A stretch of 38,325 nucleotides of DNA from Lachnospiraceae bacterium. Its GTDB lineage: Bacteria; Bacillota; Clostridia; Lachnospirales; Lachnospiraceae. The position numbers and the translations under genes are program-made. Below the pieces are notes generated by a model. It worked only from the letters and a program-made list of their open reading frames with translations. It had not been told where the DNA came from and did not search any database. Below are positions 18,099 through 25,563 of this stretch, one piece after another. The DNA lies in assembly GCA_017621975.1 (NCBI GenBank), contig JAGARW010000147.1, forward strand, positions 1 through 38,325. Reading direction: 5' to 3'. Position 1 is the first letter of the stretch; each line of letters begins with the position of its first letter.

Positions 18099-19004
18099 AT
18101 GGAACGTACTTTTGTTTATACGATCTCGCATAAGGAGCACGATACGCCCATAGGCTTATATCTTAAGTCTATGGGTTTTTCTGCTTCCAATCTGACGGCG
18201 CTGAAAAAGATGCCGGAAAGCATTCTCGTAAACGGCAGATGGGAATATATGACGTACCGGCTTTCAGAAGGCGATACGCTCCTTGTCCGCCTGTCGGAAA
18301 CGTCCGGCTCCCCTCACATCGTCCCCGTTCCGCTTCCGCTTTCCATTGTCTATGAGGACGAAGACATCCTTATCGTCAGCAAAGCGGCGGATACGCCGAT
18401 CCATCCTTCCCAGAACAACTATACAAATACGCTTGCCAACGCCGTTATGTACCATTACAGCAGTCAAGGAATTCCCTTTACCTTCCGCTGCATCAACCGG
18501 CTCGACCGCGACACGACGGGGCTTACGATCATTGCCAAACATATGATAAGCGCCGGCATTCTCTCCCGCTCGCTTGCAAAACGCAGCTCTCTCTCCCGCG
18601 AATACATGGCGCTCGTTCCGCGCTTTTCCGTCTGCGGCGCGCAGCTTCCCGATGCAGGCGTGATACGGGAACCGATCGGCAGAAAGCCCGGCTCCACGAT
18701 CGAACGCTTTGTCGATCCTATGCGCGGGGAAAACGCCGTGACACATTACCGGAAACTGTGGCAGAATGAAGATACCGCTTTACTGTCGCTTCGGCTGGAA
18801 ACTGGACGCACTCACCAGATACGCGTCCATATGGCGTATGCCGGACACCCTCTGCTCGGCGACTCGCTTTACGGCGGAGACCTGCAAAAAATAAGACGGC
18901 AGGCTCTGCACTCCTGTCGTCTTTCCTTTCATCATCCGTTCACAAAGGAGTCGCTGACCTTCACCGCTCCCCTGCCCGAAGACATGAAACGGCTGATTCT
19001 CTAG
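18099..19004 (+). CDS. RluA-family pseudouridine synthase
   Basis: 301 residues. It isomerises uridine to pseudouridine in rRNA or tRNA; the target cannot be told from sequence. An S4-like N-terminal region (SASNLTALKKMPESILVNGRW) is followed by the catalytic core: IVYEDEDILIVSKAADTPIHPS (about 83-104), INRLDRDTTGLTIIAKH (about 132-148, catalytic Asp in RLDRDTTG), and LRLETGRTHQIRVHMAYAGHPLLGDSLYGG (about 229-258). It starts 3 bp after potD, so it is probably read from the pot promoter, although function is unrelated. Its last 4 bp overlap the end of convergent trpS. Confidence 0.93.
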   Translation: MERTFVYTISHKEHDTPIGLYLKSMGFSASNLTALKKMPESILVNGRWEYMTYRLSEGDTLLVRLSETSGSPHIVPVPLPLSIVYEDEDILIVSKAADTPIHPSQNNYTNTLANAVMYHYSSQGIPFTFRCINRLDRDTTGLTIIAKHMISAGILSRSLAKRSSLSREYMALVPRFSVCGAQLPDAGVIREPIGRKPGSTIERFVDPMRGENAVTHYRKLWQNEDTALLSLRLETGRTHQIRVHMAYAGHPLLGDSLYGGDLQKIRRQALHSCRLSFHHPFTKESLTFTAPLPEDMKRLIL

Positions 19005-20005
19005 CGGACTCTTTCCGGGAATCCTACCTTCTTTTGTACTTTGCGAAGCGTCTTTGTCGCATAATAATTCGCTTTCTCGGCATTGTTCTTAATAACGCCG
19101 TCAATGTACGCCTTATCCTGCTGAAGCTGCGAAAAGCGCTCCTGCAGCGGGCGCAGTACGTCTACGACCGATTCGCCGACAGCCATCTTGAAATCGCCGT
19201 ACCCTTTTCCTTCAAATTCCTTTACCGTCTCTTCCGGCGTCTTTCCGGTGCATGCACAGTAAATATCGATCAGATTGCGGATACCCGGCTGCTCCTCGCG
19301 GTATGCGATATTTGCCTCGGAATCGGTCACGGCGCGTTTAAACTTACGGATTACCGTATCGGGATCGTCCGTCAGATAAATACTCGCATTCGGATTCTCA
19401 TCGGATTTGGACATTTTCCTGAACGGGTCCTGAAGACTCATGATCTTTGCGCCGACTTTGCCGACATAAGCCTGCGGAATCGTAAATACGTCTCCGTAAA
19501 TGCCGTTGAATCTCTGCGCGATATCTCTCGTGATTTCCAGATGCTGAAGTTGATCCTTGCCGACCGGAACGACGTCCGCCTGATAAAGCAGAATATCCGC
19601 AGCCATCAGCACAGGATATGTATAAAGCCCGGCGTTGATATTGTCGGCATGCTTTGCCGCCTTATCCTTGAACTGCGTCATACGGTTCAGCTCGCCCATA
19701 TAGGTAAAGCAGTTTAAAATCCACGCAAGCTCCGCATGCCCGGACACGTGCGACTGATAATACAGACAATTCTTTTCCGGGTCCAGTCCCGCCGCAATAT
19801 ATAAGGTAAGCAGGTTCCGCGCGCGCCTGCGAAGCTCCGCAGCATCCTGCCGCACCGTGATCGAATGCAGATCGACAACGGAATAAAAGCACTCGTATTC
19901 GTCGCTCAAAGAGACCCAGTTTTTAAGCGCTCCCAGATAATTTCCAAGTGTCAGCGAGCCTGTCGCCTGCATACCGCTGAAAAGCACCTTTTTATCGCCT
20001 ATCAT
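19001..20005 (-). CDS. trpS: Tryptophanyl-tRNA synthetase
   Basis: 334 residues, normal for a bacterial class I TrpRS. It charges tRNA-Trp. Features: KVLFSGMQATGSLTLGNYLGAL (residues 5-26, HIGH-like TLGN), WILNCFTYMGELNRMTQFKDKA, PVLMAADILLYQADVVPVGKDQLQHLEITRDIA, and KMSKSDENPN (KMSKS loop, about 200). The start at MIGDKK is set by GGAGGAAATT before it; the frame continues upstream to 20521 only because it runs through the Cys-rich gene's repeats in another frame. A sigma-A promoter lies at 20058-20086 and no T-box leader is visible. Confidence 0.97.
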   Translation of the reverse strand: MIGDKKVLFSGMQATGSLTLGNYLGALKNWVSLSDEYECFYSVVDLHSITVRQDAAELRRRARNLLTLYIAAGLDPEKNCLYYQSHVSGHAELAWILNCFTYMGELNRMTQFKDKAAKHADNINAGLYTYPVLMAADILLYQADVVPVGKDQLQHLEITRDIAQRFNGIYGDVFTIPQAYVGKVGAKIMSLQDPFRKMSKSDENPNASIYLTDDPDTVIRKFKRAVTDSEANIAYREEQPGIRNLIDIYCACTGKTPEETVKEFEGKGYGDFKMAVGESVVDVLRPLQERFSQLQQDKAYIDGVIKNNAEKANYYATKTLRKVQKKVGFPERVR

Positions 20006-20057
20006 AATTTCCTCCATTTCAAAGCGTTTCCGCTTGTCCTCATATTCATACCAGTTT

Positions 20058-20086
20058 AGTGTATCACTCCTGTTTTCTTTCGTCAA
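20058..20086 (-). promoter_or_regulatory. Promoter for trpS
   Basis: Minus strand: TTGACG (20081-20086), 17-bp spacer, TACACT (20058-20063). The leader is about 45 nt and contains the hairpin AAGCG-GAAA-CGCTT (20023-20036) shortly before the ribosome binding site. It is too short for a T-box riboswitch. Confidence 0.72.
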
Positions 20087-20089
20087 GAA

Positions 20090-20121
20090 ACAAAGGCCGC
20101 AAGACCCTTCGGTCCTGCGGC
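20090..20121 (-). terminator. Terminator after the Cys-rich protein gene
   Basis: Minus strand: GCCGCAGGACC-GAAG-GGTCTTGCGGC (20096-20121) followed by CTTTGTTTCTT. An 11-bp stem with one G-T pair and a tetraloop. It sits just upstream of the trpS -35 box. Confidence 0.82.
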
Positions 20122-20171
20122 GCTTTTTCCGCCGGTCGCTCTGACCTGATAATCCGGCTGCGTACCTGCTT

Positions 20172-20540
20172 CTATTCTCCGCAGCCGCAGGAAGAACCTC
20201 CCGCAAATCCGGAACGCGGCTGCGGTCTGCCCGGTCTCTCGTCACAGCCGCAGTCGCCGCCCTGATTGCCGCAGCCCCAGTTACTTCCGCCCTGACTTGC
20301 GCAGCCGCAGTCGTTACTTCCCTGATTATTACCGCAGCCGCAGTCGTTGCTTCCCTGATTATTGCCGCACCCGCAGTCGTTGCTTCCCTGATTATTACCG
20401 CACCCGCACTCGTTGCTTCCCTGACTGCCGCACCCGCAGCCGTTATCGTTTTCATGTCCGCAGTCATGATGATGGTCTTCACAGCAAAAGCCGTGATTGT
20501 TTCCGCAGCATAATAAAACAAGCAGCCATAAAATATTCAT
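20172..20540 (-). CDS. Cysteine/glycine-rich repeat protein (high-cysteine 'chorion class'-type annotation)
   Basis: 122 residues with about 20 cysteines. A short hydrophobic start (MNILWLLVLLCC) is followed by a His/Asp patch (CCEDHHHDCGHEND) and tandem 11-residue units of the form GNNQGSNDCGC, three nearly identical plus degenerate flanking copies, ending GGSSCGCGE. Similar Lachnospiraceae proteins carry the automatic name 'chorion class high-cysteine HCB protein 13' (from memory); function is unknown. A structural, cross-linked or metal-binding role, possibly in the spore coat, is a guess. AAAGGAG precedes the ATG. The start codon lies in a 16-bp inverted repeat. It has its own terminator. 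Confidence 0.78.
   Translation of the reverse strand: MNILWLLVLLCCGNNHGFCCEDHHHDCGHENDNGCGCGSQGSNECGCGNNQGSNDCGCGNNQGSNDCGCGNNQGSNDCGCASQGGSNWGCGNQGGDCGCDERPGRPQPRSGFAGGSSCGCGE
20290..20425 (-). repeat. 33-bp coding tandem repeats
   Basis: Three near-identical 33-bp units encode GNNQGSNDCGC, with a diverged fourth (GSQGSNECGC). On the plus strand each unit reads as TTGCTTCCCTGATTATT plus CCGCAnCCGCAGTCG. Few base differences separate the units, suggesting recent expansion or ongoing slippage. Confidence 0.85.
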
Positions 20541-20575
20541 ATTGTTTCACTCCTTTTCTATATGAATATTTTATG
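20527..20575 (-). promoter_or_regulatory. Perfect 16-bp inverted repeat around the Cys-rich gene's start
   Basis: Arms ATATGAATATTTTATG (plus strand 20560-20575) and CATAAAATATTCATAT (20527-20542) flank a 17-nt loop that contains the ribosome binding site AAAGGAG. The gene's ATG (20538-20540) is inside one arm. The upstream arm read on the minus strand starts CATAAAATA, which fits a sigma-K -10 (CATAnnnTA), with CACC 16 nt upstream as a possible -35. It may be a translational hairpin, an operator, or a promoter by symmetry. Confidence 0.7.
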
Positions 20576-20597
20576 CCGCTTCCTTCTTTTGGTGCGT

Positions 20598-20661
20598 CGT
20601 TACAGATCAGTATGATATCCCGGGTCTTCTTTTGCCCGCCGTCACAGATCAATATGATATC
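20598..20661 (-). repeat. Duplicated 3' end of the DUF5662 gene
   Basis: Plus-strand CGTYACAGATCARTATGATATC occurs at 20598-20619 and 20640-20661 (22 bp, two differences), 42 bp apart. The second copy encodes the end of DUF5662 (YHIDL-stop); the first would encode YHTDL-stop in the same frame after the real stop. It lies upstream of the Cys-rich gene. Confidence 0.7.
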
Positions 20662-21202
20662 TCTTTTTCTTTCTGCTGCGGATATACGAAAACGCCTCGG
20701 CTTCTCCCTCATCCGCCAGAAGATGCAGCAGCTTTTCCAGCCGCGCTCTCGTATACGGATGCAGAAACAGCCTCATCTTTTCCGCGCCGCGCTCATAATA
20801 GGCAAGGGAATCCTTATCCGTATACGCCGCTCCGTTATATACCTTTGACGCCGCAATGCGGTCCATAAACATTTCAATGATGTAACGGTCCGGCATCGGC
20901 GCGGGCGACATGCCGCTCTGGGATTTCGCCTCGTCCGCGCAGTAATCGATCCAATATTCATAATGATGCTTATTTCTTCCTTTGTGATGCAGCCATGCCG
21001 AAGAATAGCCGATCGCTTCCCTTTCTGCATTGTTCGGACTCCGGTTGCCCTGATAATATCTGGCTCCGACAAGAAATTCCGACGGCGTATATTTGGACAG
21101 ATCATGCGTCAGTCCCTGCCGGTAAAGTCCGACTGCAAAACAGCCTTTCATAACAAGATATTTATGATATGTGATTGTTTTAAAATGTTTCCACGCCTGC
21201 AT
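20642..21202 (-). CDS. DUF5662 family protein
   Basis: 186 residues, soluble. Characteristic stretches: KHFKTITYHKYLVMKGCFAVGLYRQGLTHDLSKYTPSEFLVGARYYQG, then AWLHHKGRNKHHYEYWIDY, then MPDRYIIEMFMDRIAASKVYNG. The His and Asp pairs (HDLSKY, HHKGRNKHHYEYW) suggest a metal site like that of HD-type hydrolases, but no function is established for the family. The start MQAWKHF follows a GGAAGAGACGAA stretch. About 40 bp after the start of its terminal codons the 3' end is repeated in frame (see findings). It lies 56 bp after the GH13-like gene. Confidence 0.85.
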   Translation of the reverse strand: MQAWKHFKTITYHKYLVMKGCFAVGLYRQGLTHDLSKYTPSEFLVGARYYQGNRSPNNAEREAIGYSSAWLHHKGRNKHHYEYWIDYCADEAKSQSGMSPAPMPDRYIIEMFMDRIAASKVYNGAAYTDKDSLAYYERGAEKMRLFLHPYTRARLEKLLHLLADEGEAEAFSYIRSRKKKRYHIDL

Positions 21203-21257
21203 TTCGTCTCTTCCTGTTTACCGTTTTCTCCCTATCTATCATTTTTTTCCATTTTTT

Positions 21258-23117
21258 CTAAAGCATCTTTTTGTCTTTCATCGTCTGTGCAAGATAAATC
21301 TGAATAGAACGCTCCGCCGTCAGGGTAGCGCCGGCGGCAAGCTCCGATGCCTTTGAAGGCTCGTCATCCGCAGCTTCTTCCGGTGTTTTCGGCGGCGCAA
21401 ACGCCGAAGGCAGAGCCGTATCCATCACAAGCCGCCATGTTTTATCCCTTGAAAGTCTGGGCAGGGCAAATGCATGAGGCTCCCAATGCATATTGACCGC
21501 CACGTAAAAATCATCGTCCTGCGTCCGGCTGTCGTTCATCGCGTATCTGCCGCAGTACAGCACGCCGACAGTTCTGCTGAAAGGCTCAAGCGAAGGCTTC
21601 CACGCTTCTTCCCCGTGAAGAGAAACGTCGGGGCAGCCATAGCCAAGCGTATCCATTCCCTTCACCCGCTGCTCTCTATGGAAAGCGGCGTGCAACATAC
21701 GGAATGCAATCAGCGCTTTTGTATACTCGTAAAATTCCCGGTTGGTACGTACATTTTTCCAGTCAAGCCACGTCGTCTCATTATCCTGACAATACGGATT
21801 GTTATTTCCGCCCTGCGTCTGCCCGAACTCGTCGCCGCTTCTCAGATACGGCGTTCCCTGCGATAAAAACAAAAGCGCGAGCGCGTTCCGCATCTGTCTT
21901 ACCCTTAGGGCGGTCACCGATTTTTTTCTCGTTTTTCCTTCCGCGCCACAGTTCCAGCTCAGATTATAGTCGTTTCCGTCCTGATTATCCTCGCCGTTTG
22001 CCTCGTTATGCTTTCTGTCATAGGAAACAAGATCGCGGAGCGTAAATCCGTCATAGTCCGTAATAGCATTGATCACGCCCGTCTGATCCGCATTGTCAAA
22101 CAGATGCGCCGTCATATCCTGCATACAGCCCTCGTCGCCCTTTAACGCACGGCGCATATCATAAAGAAAGCTTTTCCGCATAACGCCAAGATTCCGGCAC
22201 AATACGGCTTCTCTTTCACCGTAAATCTCATGCAGCGGAAAATCGTCCGCAATCAGCTTCGTTCCCGCAAGAAGCGGATCTGTCGCCAGAGACGCCGCCG
22301 GAAGACGCGTTCCAAGCAGGCGGAAACCGTCGATATGATATTCGTCTATCCAGAACCGCAGAATATCCGCGATCTCACCGCTCTTTTCCTGCGGCGGGAA
22401 ATAAAACTGCATCAGCACCTCAATATCCGCTTTATGCAGAGCCTTCACCATATTTTTGAATTCCGCCGCAGCATCCTCCGCATACGCGTAAGCGCTCTTC
22501 GGCGCATAATAATATCCCCTCTTAAATCCCCAGTAATTGATCTTTTCTTCGTTTTCCTTTTGATACTGGCTTTCCGTCTTCTCAAGCTCGTCAAATTCAT
22601 ATGCCGGCATCAGCTCCACCGCCGTAATGCCGAGGTCCTTCAAATAAGGAATCTTTTCACGGATTCCTGCAAACGTCCCCTTTTTTCTGACACCGGAAGA
22701 AGCATGCTTTGTAAAACCGCGTGCATGCAGCCCGTAAATGACCGTTTTGCTGTAAAGATGGCCAAGCGGCAGATCGCCTTCCCAATCGTATGCCTTTCCC
22801 GGAAGCCGATAGCAAAGCTCCTCTTTTTCCTTTCCGTAAGAGCGCAGACCGACGACGCCCCTTGCATAACGGTCTTCCACACTCTCTCCGTCCGCATAAT
22901 AGCGGTAACTATCCGCCTCTTTCGGAAGCCGTTCCAAGACAGCGCAATACAGCTTTCCCTGTCTGCATCCTTCCGGAACCGACAGGCGGGTCAGTTCCTT
23001 TTCTCCTGCAAAAATGCCGATCTCAACTTGTTTCGCCGGTTTTTCTATCTTCCATACAAACTGAATTCCACCGTCTGTATTTGTCACTCCCTTTGGATAA
23101 AAGTTTCCTCTTTTCAT
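21258..23117 (-). CDS. GH13 isoamylase/GlgX-like protein with degenerate active site
   Basis: 619 residues. The framework is that of a glycogen debranching enzyme: an N-terminal beta domain (1-115), then VIYGLHARGFTKHASSGV, IPYLKDLGITAVELMPAYEFDE, NYWGFKRGYYYAPKSAYA, YDGFTLRDLVSYDRKHNEANGEDNQDGNDYN, and SQGTPYLRSGDEFGQTQGGNNNPYCQDNETTWLDW. But conserved region I (normally DVVYNHT) reads MQFYFPP (236-242), region II (DGFRFD) reads DGFRLL (263-268, nucleophile Asp replaced by Leu), and region III (IAEPWD) reads IADDFP (289-294). Only the region IV Asp (356) remains. Hydrolysis by the normal mechanism looks impossible; a carbohydrate-binding or regulatory role is a guess. The start is set by AAGGGTGACAGC before MKRGNF. 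Confidence 0.85.
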   Translation of the reverse strand: MKRGNFYPKGVTNTDGGIQFVWKIEKPAKQVEIGIFAGEKELTRLSVPEGCRQGKLYCAVLERLPKEADSYRYYADGESVEDRYARGVVGLRSYGKEKEELCYRLPGKAYDWEGDLPLGHLYSKTVIYGLHARGFTKHASSGVRKKGTFAGIREKIPYLKDLGITAVELMPAYEFDELEKTESQYQKENEEKINYWGFKRGYYYAPKSAYAYAEDAAAEFKNMVKALHKADIEVLMQFYFPPQEKSGEIADILRFWIDEYHIDGFRLLGTRLPAASLATDPLLAGTKLIADDFPLHEIYGEREAVLCRNLGVMRKSFLYDMRRALKGDEGCMQDMTAHLFDNADQTGVINAITDYDGFTLRDLVSYDRKHNEANGEDNQDGNDYNLSWNCGAEGKTRKKSVTALRVRQMRNALALLFLSQGTPYLRSGDEFGQTQGGNNNPYCQDNETTWLDWKNVRTNREFYEYTKALIAFRMLHAAFHREQRVKGMDTLGYGCPDVSLHGEEAWKPSLEPFSRTVGVLYCGRYAMNDSRTQDDDFYVAVNMHWEPHAFALPRLSRDKTWRLVMDTALPSAFAPPKTPEEAADDEPSKASELAAGATLTAERSIQIYLAQTMKDKKML

Positions 23118-23193
23118 TGCTGTCACCCTTTTCTGCCGGTATTTTAAGAATAAAAGCATATCTATATGCCTATTTTTCCATATTATTATGTTT

Positions 23194-23223
23194 ATTATAT
23201 CATGAATAAGGTCTTCATAAAAG
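23194..23223 (-). promoter_or_regulatory. Extended -10 promoter for the GH13-like gene
   Basis: Minus strand: TATAAT (23194-23199) with TG one base upstream (TGATATAAT); a weak TTTTAT lies 17 bp further. It gives a leader of about 70 nt. Confidence 0.55.
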
Positions 23224-23272
23224 CCCCGCTTTTTTATAAACCTTATGTAAGAAATAGAATTTTTTACACTAC

Positions 23273-23301
23273 TTTACAATCTTCTATTCTTTCTGTAAAA
23301 T
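23273..23301 (+). promoter_or_regulatory. Promoter for the DUF1292 gene
   Basis: TTTACA (23273-23278), 17-bp spacer, TAAAAT (23296-23301). The 230-bp gap 23118-23347 holds these two divergent promoters and nothing else recognised. Confidence 0.6.
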
Positions 23302-23347
23302 AAATTGTGGTTACGAAACTATAAAACCGAAAGGAAGGTATGCATAT

Positions 23348-23674
23348 ATGGGGAAAAACAATGAACCTGATGAGGAAATGACTGTAGAACTGGAACTTGA
23401 AGACGGTGCGAAGGTCACATGCGCCGTCATTACGATTCTCACTGTAAAACAGCAGGATTATATCGCTTTGCTTCCGCTTGACGAAAACGGTGAAAATACG
23501 GACGGAGAAGTGTGGTTCTACCGTTATCACGAAGACGAAAGCGATCCGAACGTCGAACCCGAACTGACCTACATTGAAGACGATGAAGAATATGAGATCG
23601 TTGCCGACGCTTTTGACGAATATCTTGACAATGCGGAATTTGACGAACTGATTGAAGAGGAGGACGAAGCATAA
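23348..23674 (+). CDS. DUF1292 domain-containing protein
   Basis: 108 residues, very acidic. The DUF1292 pattern is clear: MTVELELEDGAKVTCAVITILTVKQQDYIALLPLDENGE, then GEVWFYRYHEDE, then LTYIEDDEEYEIVADAFDEYLD. Family members are small cytoplasmic proteins of unknown function common in Firmicutes, often near the YqgF/RuvX Holliday junction resolvase; that gene is not here. The ATG is preceded by GAAAGGAAGG. It converges on the helicase gene with 5 bp between stops. Confidence 0.88.
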   Translation: MGKNNEPDEEMTVELELEDGAKVTCAVITILTVKQQDYIALLPLDENGENTDGEVWFYRYHEDESDPNVEPELTYIEDDEEYEIVADAFDEYLDNAEFDELIEEEDEA

Positions 23675-23679
23675 GCTCC

Positions 23680-25563
23680 TCAGGCATCATCTTGCATCAG
23701 TATTTTGAGGAACCGGGACATTGCTTCCGGTTCTTCTTTTGTTCCGCTGCGGTAATATAAATGCAGTCTGTCCCTTGCCCTTGTCATCGCGACATAAAAC
23801 ATACGCCGCTCCTCTTCTATCTGGCGCTTTGAAACCGCCTTTTTGTACGGCACGCATCCATCGTTAAGATCGGGTAAGATCACACAGTCGAACTCTAATC
23901 CTTTCGAGGCATGATATGTCATCACTCTGACACCCTCGCCGGTATGGACCGCCCGCTCTTTGCAGCCGTCCTTTGCCTTTTCTTTTCCGCTTTTCAGCAT
24001 CCGCTCCCATTCCGCAAGATCAGGTATCCCTTTGGCAAGCTCCTGAAGCTGCGCAAGACACTGCATCGCCTCACCGTCCGCCCCGCGCTCCTGTAAATAC
24101 GCTTCATATCCCATCCCCTTACGGATATACATAACCGCTGCATAAAGGCTGAGTTTTGACGCCCGGCTGCAGTCCGACGCAAGCTTACGGATATTGTTTG
24201 TGACATCATTGTCATAATGATGATACCGAAGGAGCCTGTCAAACTCAACCGTTTCCGTTTCACAGCTTTCACGCTCGATTCCGCGCCGGGGACGATTCAT
24301 AATCCGATAAAATTCCTTCCGGCTGTGCGCGCCGTAAATAAAACGCAGATAGGACGTCAGGTCCGCCGTTATAAAATGATCATACAAGCTCTGCCGCCTT
24401 GTCTGTACAAACGGAATTTTATGCGCGGCAAGCTCTGATAAGAGCGCCTGCGCATCCGCGTTCCTGCGGTATAGGACTGCCGTCTGCGATAAAACGCCCT
24501 GTCGTTTCCTCTCGAGCAATATGCTGAGAATCTGCCGTTGCTGCGCTGCCTTGTCAGGGAACGCCTGACAGACGACCGCCCGTTCCGCCGATTCCTTGCG
24601 GGCAGGCTCCTGCTTCTTGGCAAAACGGCTTTTGTTTTCCGAAATGACCTTTGACGCCGCCTCAATGATTCCACGCCTGCTCCTATAATTTGTAGAAAGA
24701 ACGATCTGCTTTGCCTGCGGATATTTTTGCGGAAATGACAGCATCAGCTCCGTCGCTGCGCCGCGGAACCCGTAAATACACTGGTCGTCGTCCCCGACAA
24801 GAAAAAGATTCTGCTCCGGCAGCGCAAGCATTTCCAGAAGCCGTTCCTGAATCGGCGCAATGTCCTGATATTCGTCTACCATAATATAGGAAAACCGGGT
24901 TTGCCAGATTTTCAAAACATCCGGCGTTTCCGTAAACAGACGAAGCGTTTCATACGCCATATCGTCAAAATCGATTTTGTGCGCCTCGCGGCATTTCTGA
25001 CGGTACGCCTCAAAAATGCGCGCCGCCTGCTCCGGCGATATATTATTCTGTAACGTTTTGTTTTGCTGCGCCGGATTTTTCCGCAGTAAACCGTTTTGCA
25101 CTATCTCATCCGCTGATGAGACATCCGCCTCTGCTCCGCCCTTGAACGCGGCGAACGTCTGAAACAACTCCGGCATCCTCTCTTCTCCTAACTGTTCGCG
25201 GCGCAGAATCGTCCTAAGGTATTCTTGTTTTTCTTTTTCACTTAATAAGCTCAAGGGATTTTCTTTGGAATTTTCTTGAAGAATAGAATAAAACACAGAA
25301 TGGAATGTGCCGAATCGTACGGGGAGTCCCGCTCCCGAAAGTGTTTCGAACCGCTGCTGCATCTCGTCCGCAGCAGCCTTTGTAAAGGTGACCACCAGAA
25401 TTTTTTCCGGCGGAATATGTGTCTCTTCGATCAGATATTGAAGCCTTCTTGTAAGTACGGTCGTTTTGCCGCTGCCCGGACCTGCAAGCACAAGCGCAGG
25501 TCCGCAGCCGTGGCATATTGCTTCCCGCTGGGAAGCGTTAAAGCTGCTCAGATCAGCCTTCAA
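23680..25563 (-). CDS. UvrD/PcrA-like ATP-dependent DNA helicase
   Basis: 627 residues, somewhat shorter than PcrA (about 720). Superfamily 1A motifs: LNASQREA-like [12 protein letters not shown] (Q motif), [10 protein letters not shown] (Walker A, about 26-35), [12 protein letters not shown] (Ia), [22 protein letters not shown] (Walker B), [14 protein letters not shown] (motif III), LSTNYRSR (IV), [23 protein letters not shown] (V), and [15 protein letters not shown] (VI). It unwinds DNA in repair or replication restart. The start is TTG at 25563, inside the last codons of gltX (11-bp overlap) with AAAGGA about 10 nt upstream, so it is probably coupled to gltX. Confidence 0.93.
   Translation of the reverse strand: MKADLSSFNASQREAICHGCGPALVLAGPGSGKTTVLTRRLQYLIEETHIPPEKILVVTFTKAAADEMQQRFETLSGAGLPVRFGTFHSVFYSILQENSKENPLSLLSEKEKQEYLRTILRREQLGEERMPELFQTFAAFKGGAEADVSSADEIVQNGLLRKNPAQQNKTLQNNISPEQAARIFEAYRQKCREAHKIDFDDMAYETLRLFTETPDVLKIWQTRFSYIMVDEYQDIAPIQERLLEMLALPEQNLFLVGDDDQCIYGFRGAATELMLSFPQKYPQAKQIVLSTNYRSRRGIIEAASKVISENKSRFAKKQEPARKESAERAVVCQAFPDKAAQQRQILSILLERKRQGVLSQTAVLYRRNADAQALLSELAAHKIPFVQTRRQSLYDHFITADLTSYLRFIYGAHSRKEFYRIMNRPRRGIERESCETETVEFDRLLRYHHYDNDVTNNIRKLASDCSRASKLSLYAAVMYIRKGMGYEAYLQERGADGEAMQCLAQLQELAKGIPDLAEWERMLKSGKEKAKDGCKERAVHTGEGVRVMTYHASKGLEFDCVILPDLNDGCVPYKKAVSKRQIEEERRMFYVAMTRARDRLHLYYRSGTKEEPEAMSRFLKILMQDDA

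Noticed and set aside
20006..20086. T-box riboswitch before trpS.
   Set aside because: The leader is only about 50 nt with no specifier loop, T-box motif or antiterminator.
20290..20425. CRISPR-like array.
   Set aside because: The units are contiguous, in frame and coding, with no unique spacers.
20006..20521. Upstream extension of the trpS frame with an Ala/Thr/Arg repeat region.
   Set aside because: It is the Cys-rich gene read in another frame of the same strand; trpS has its own promoter, ribosome binding site and a clear start at 20005.
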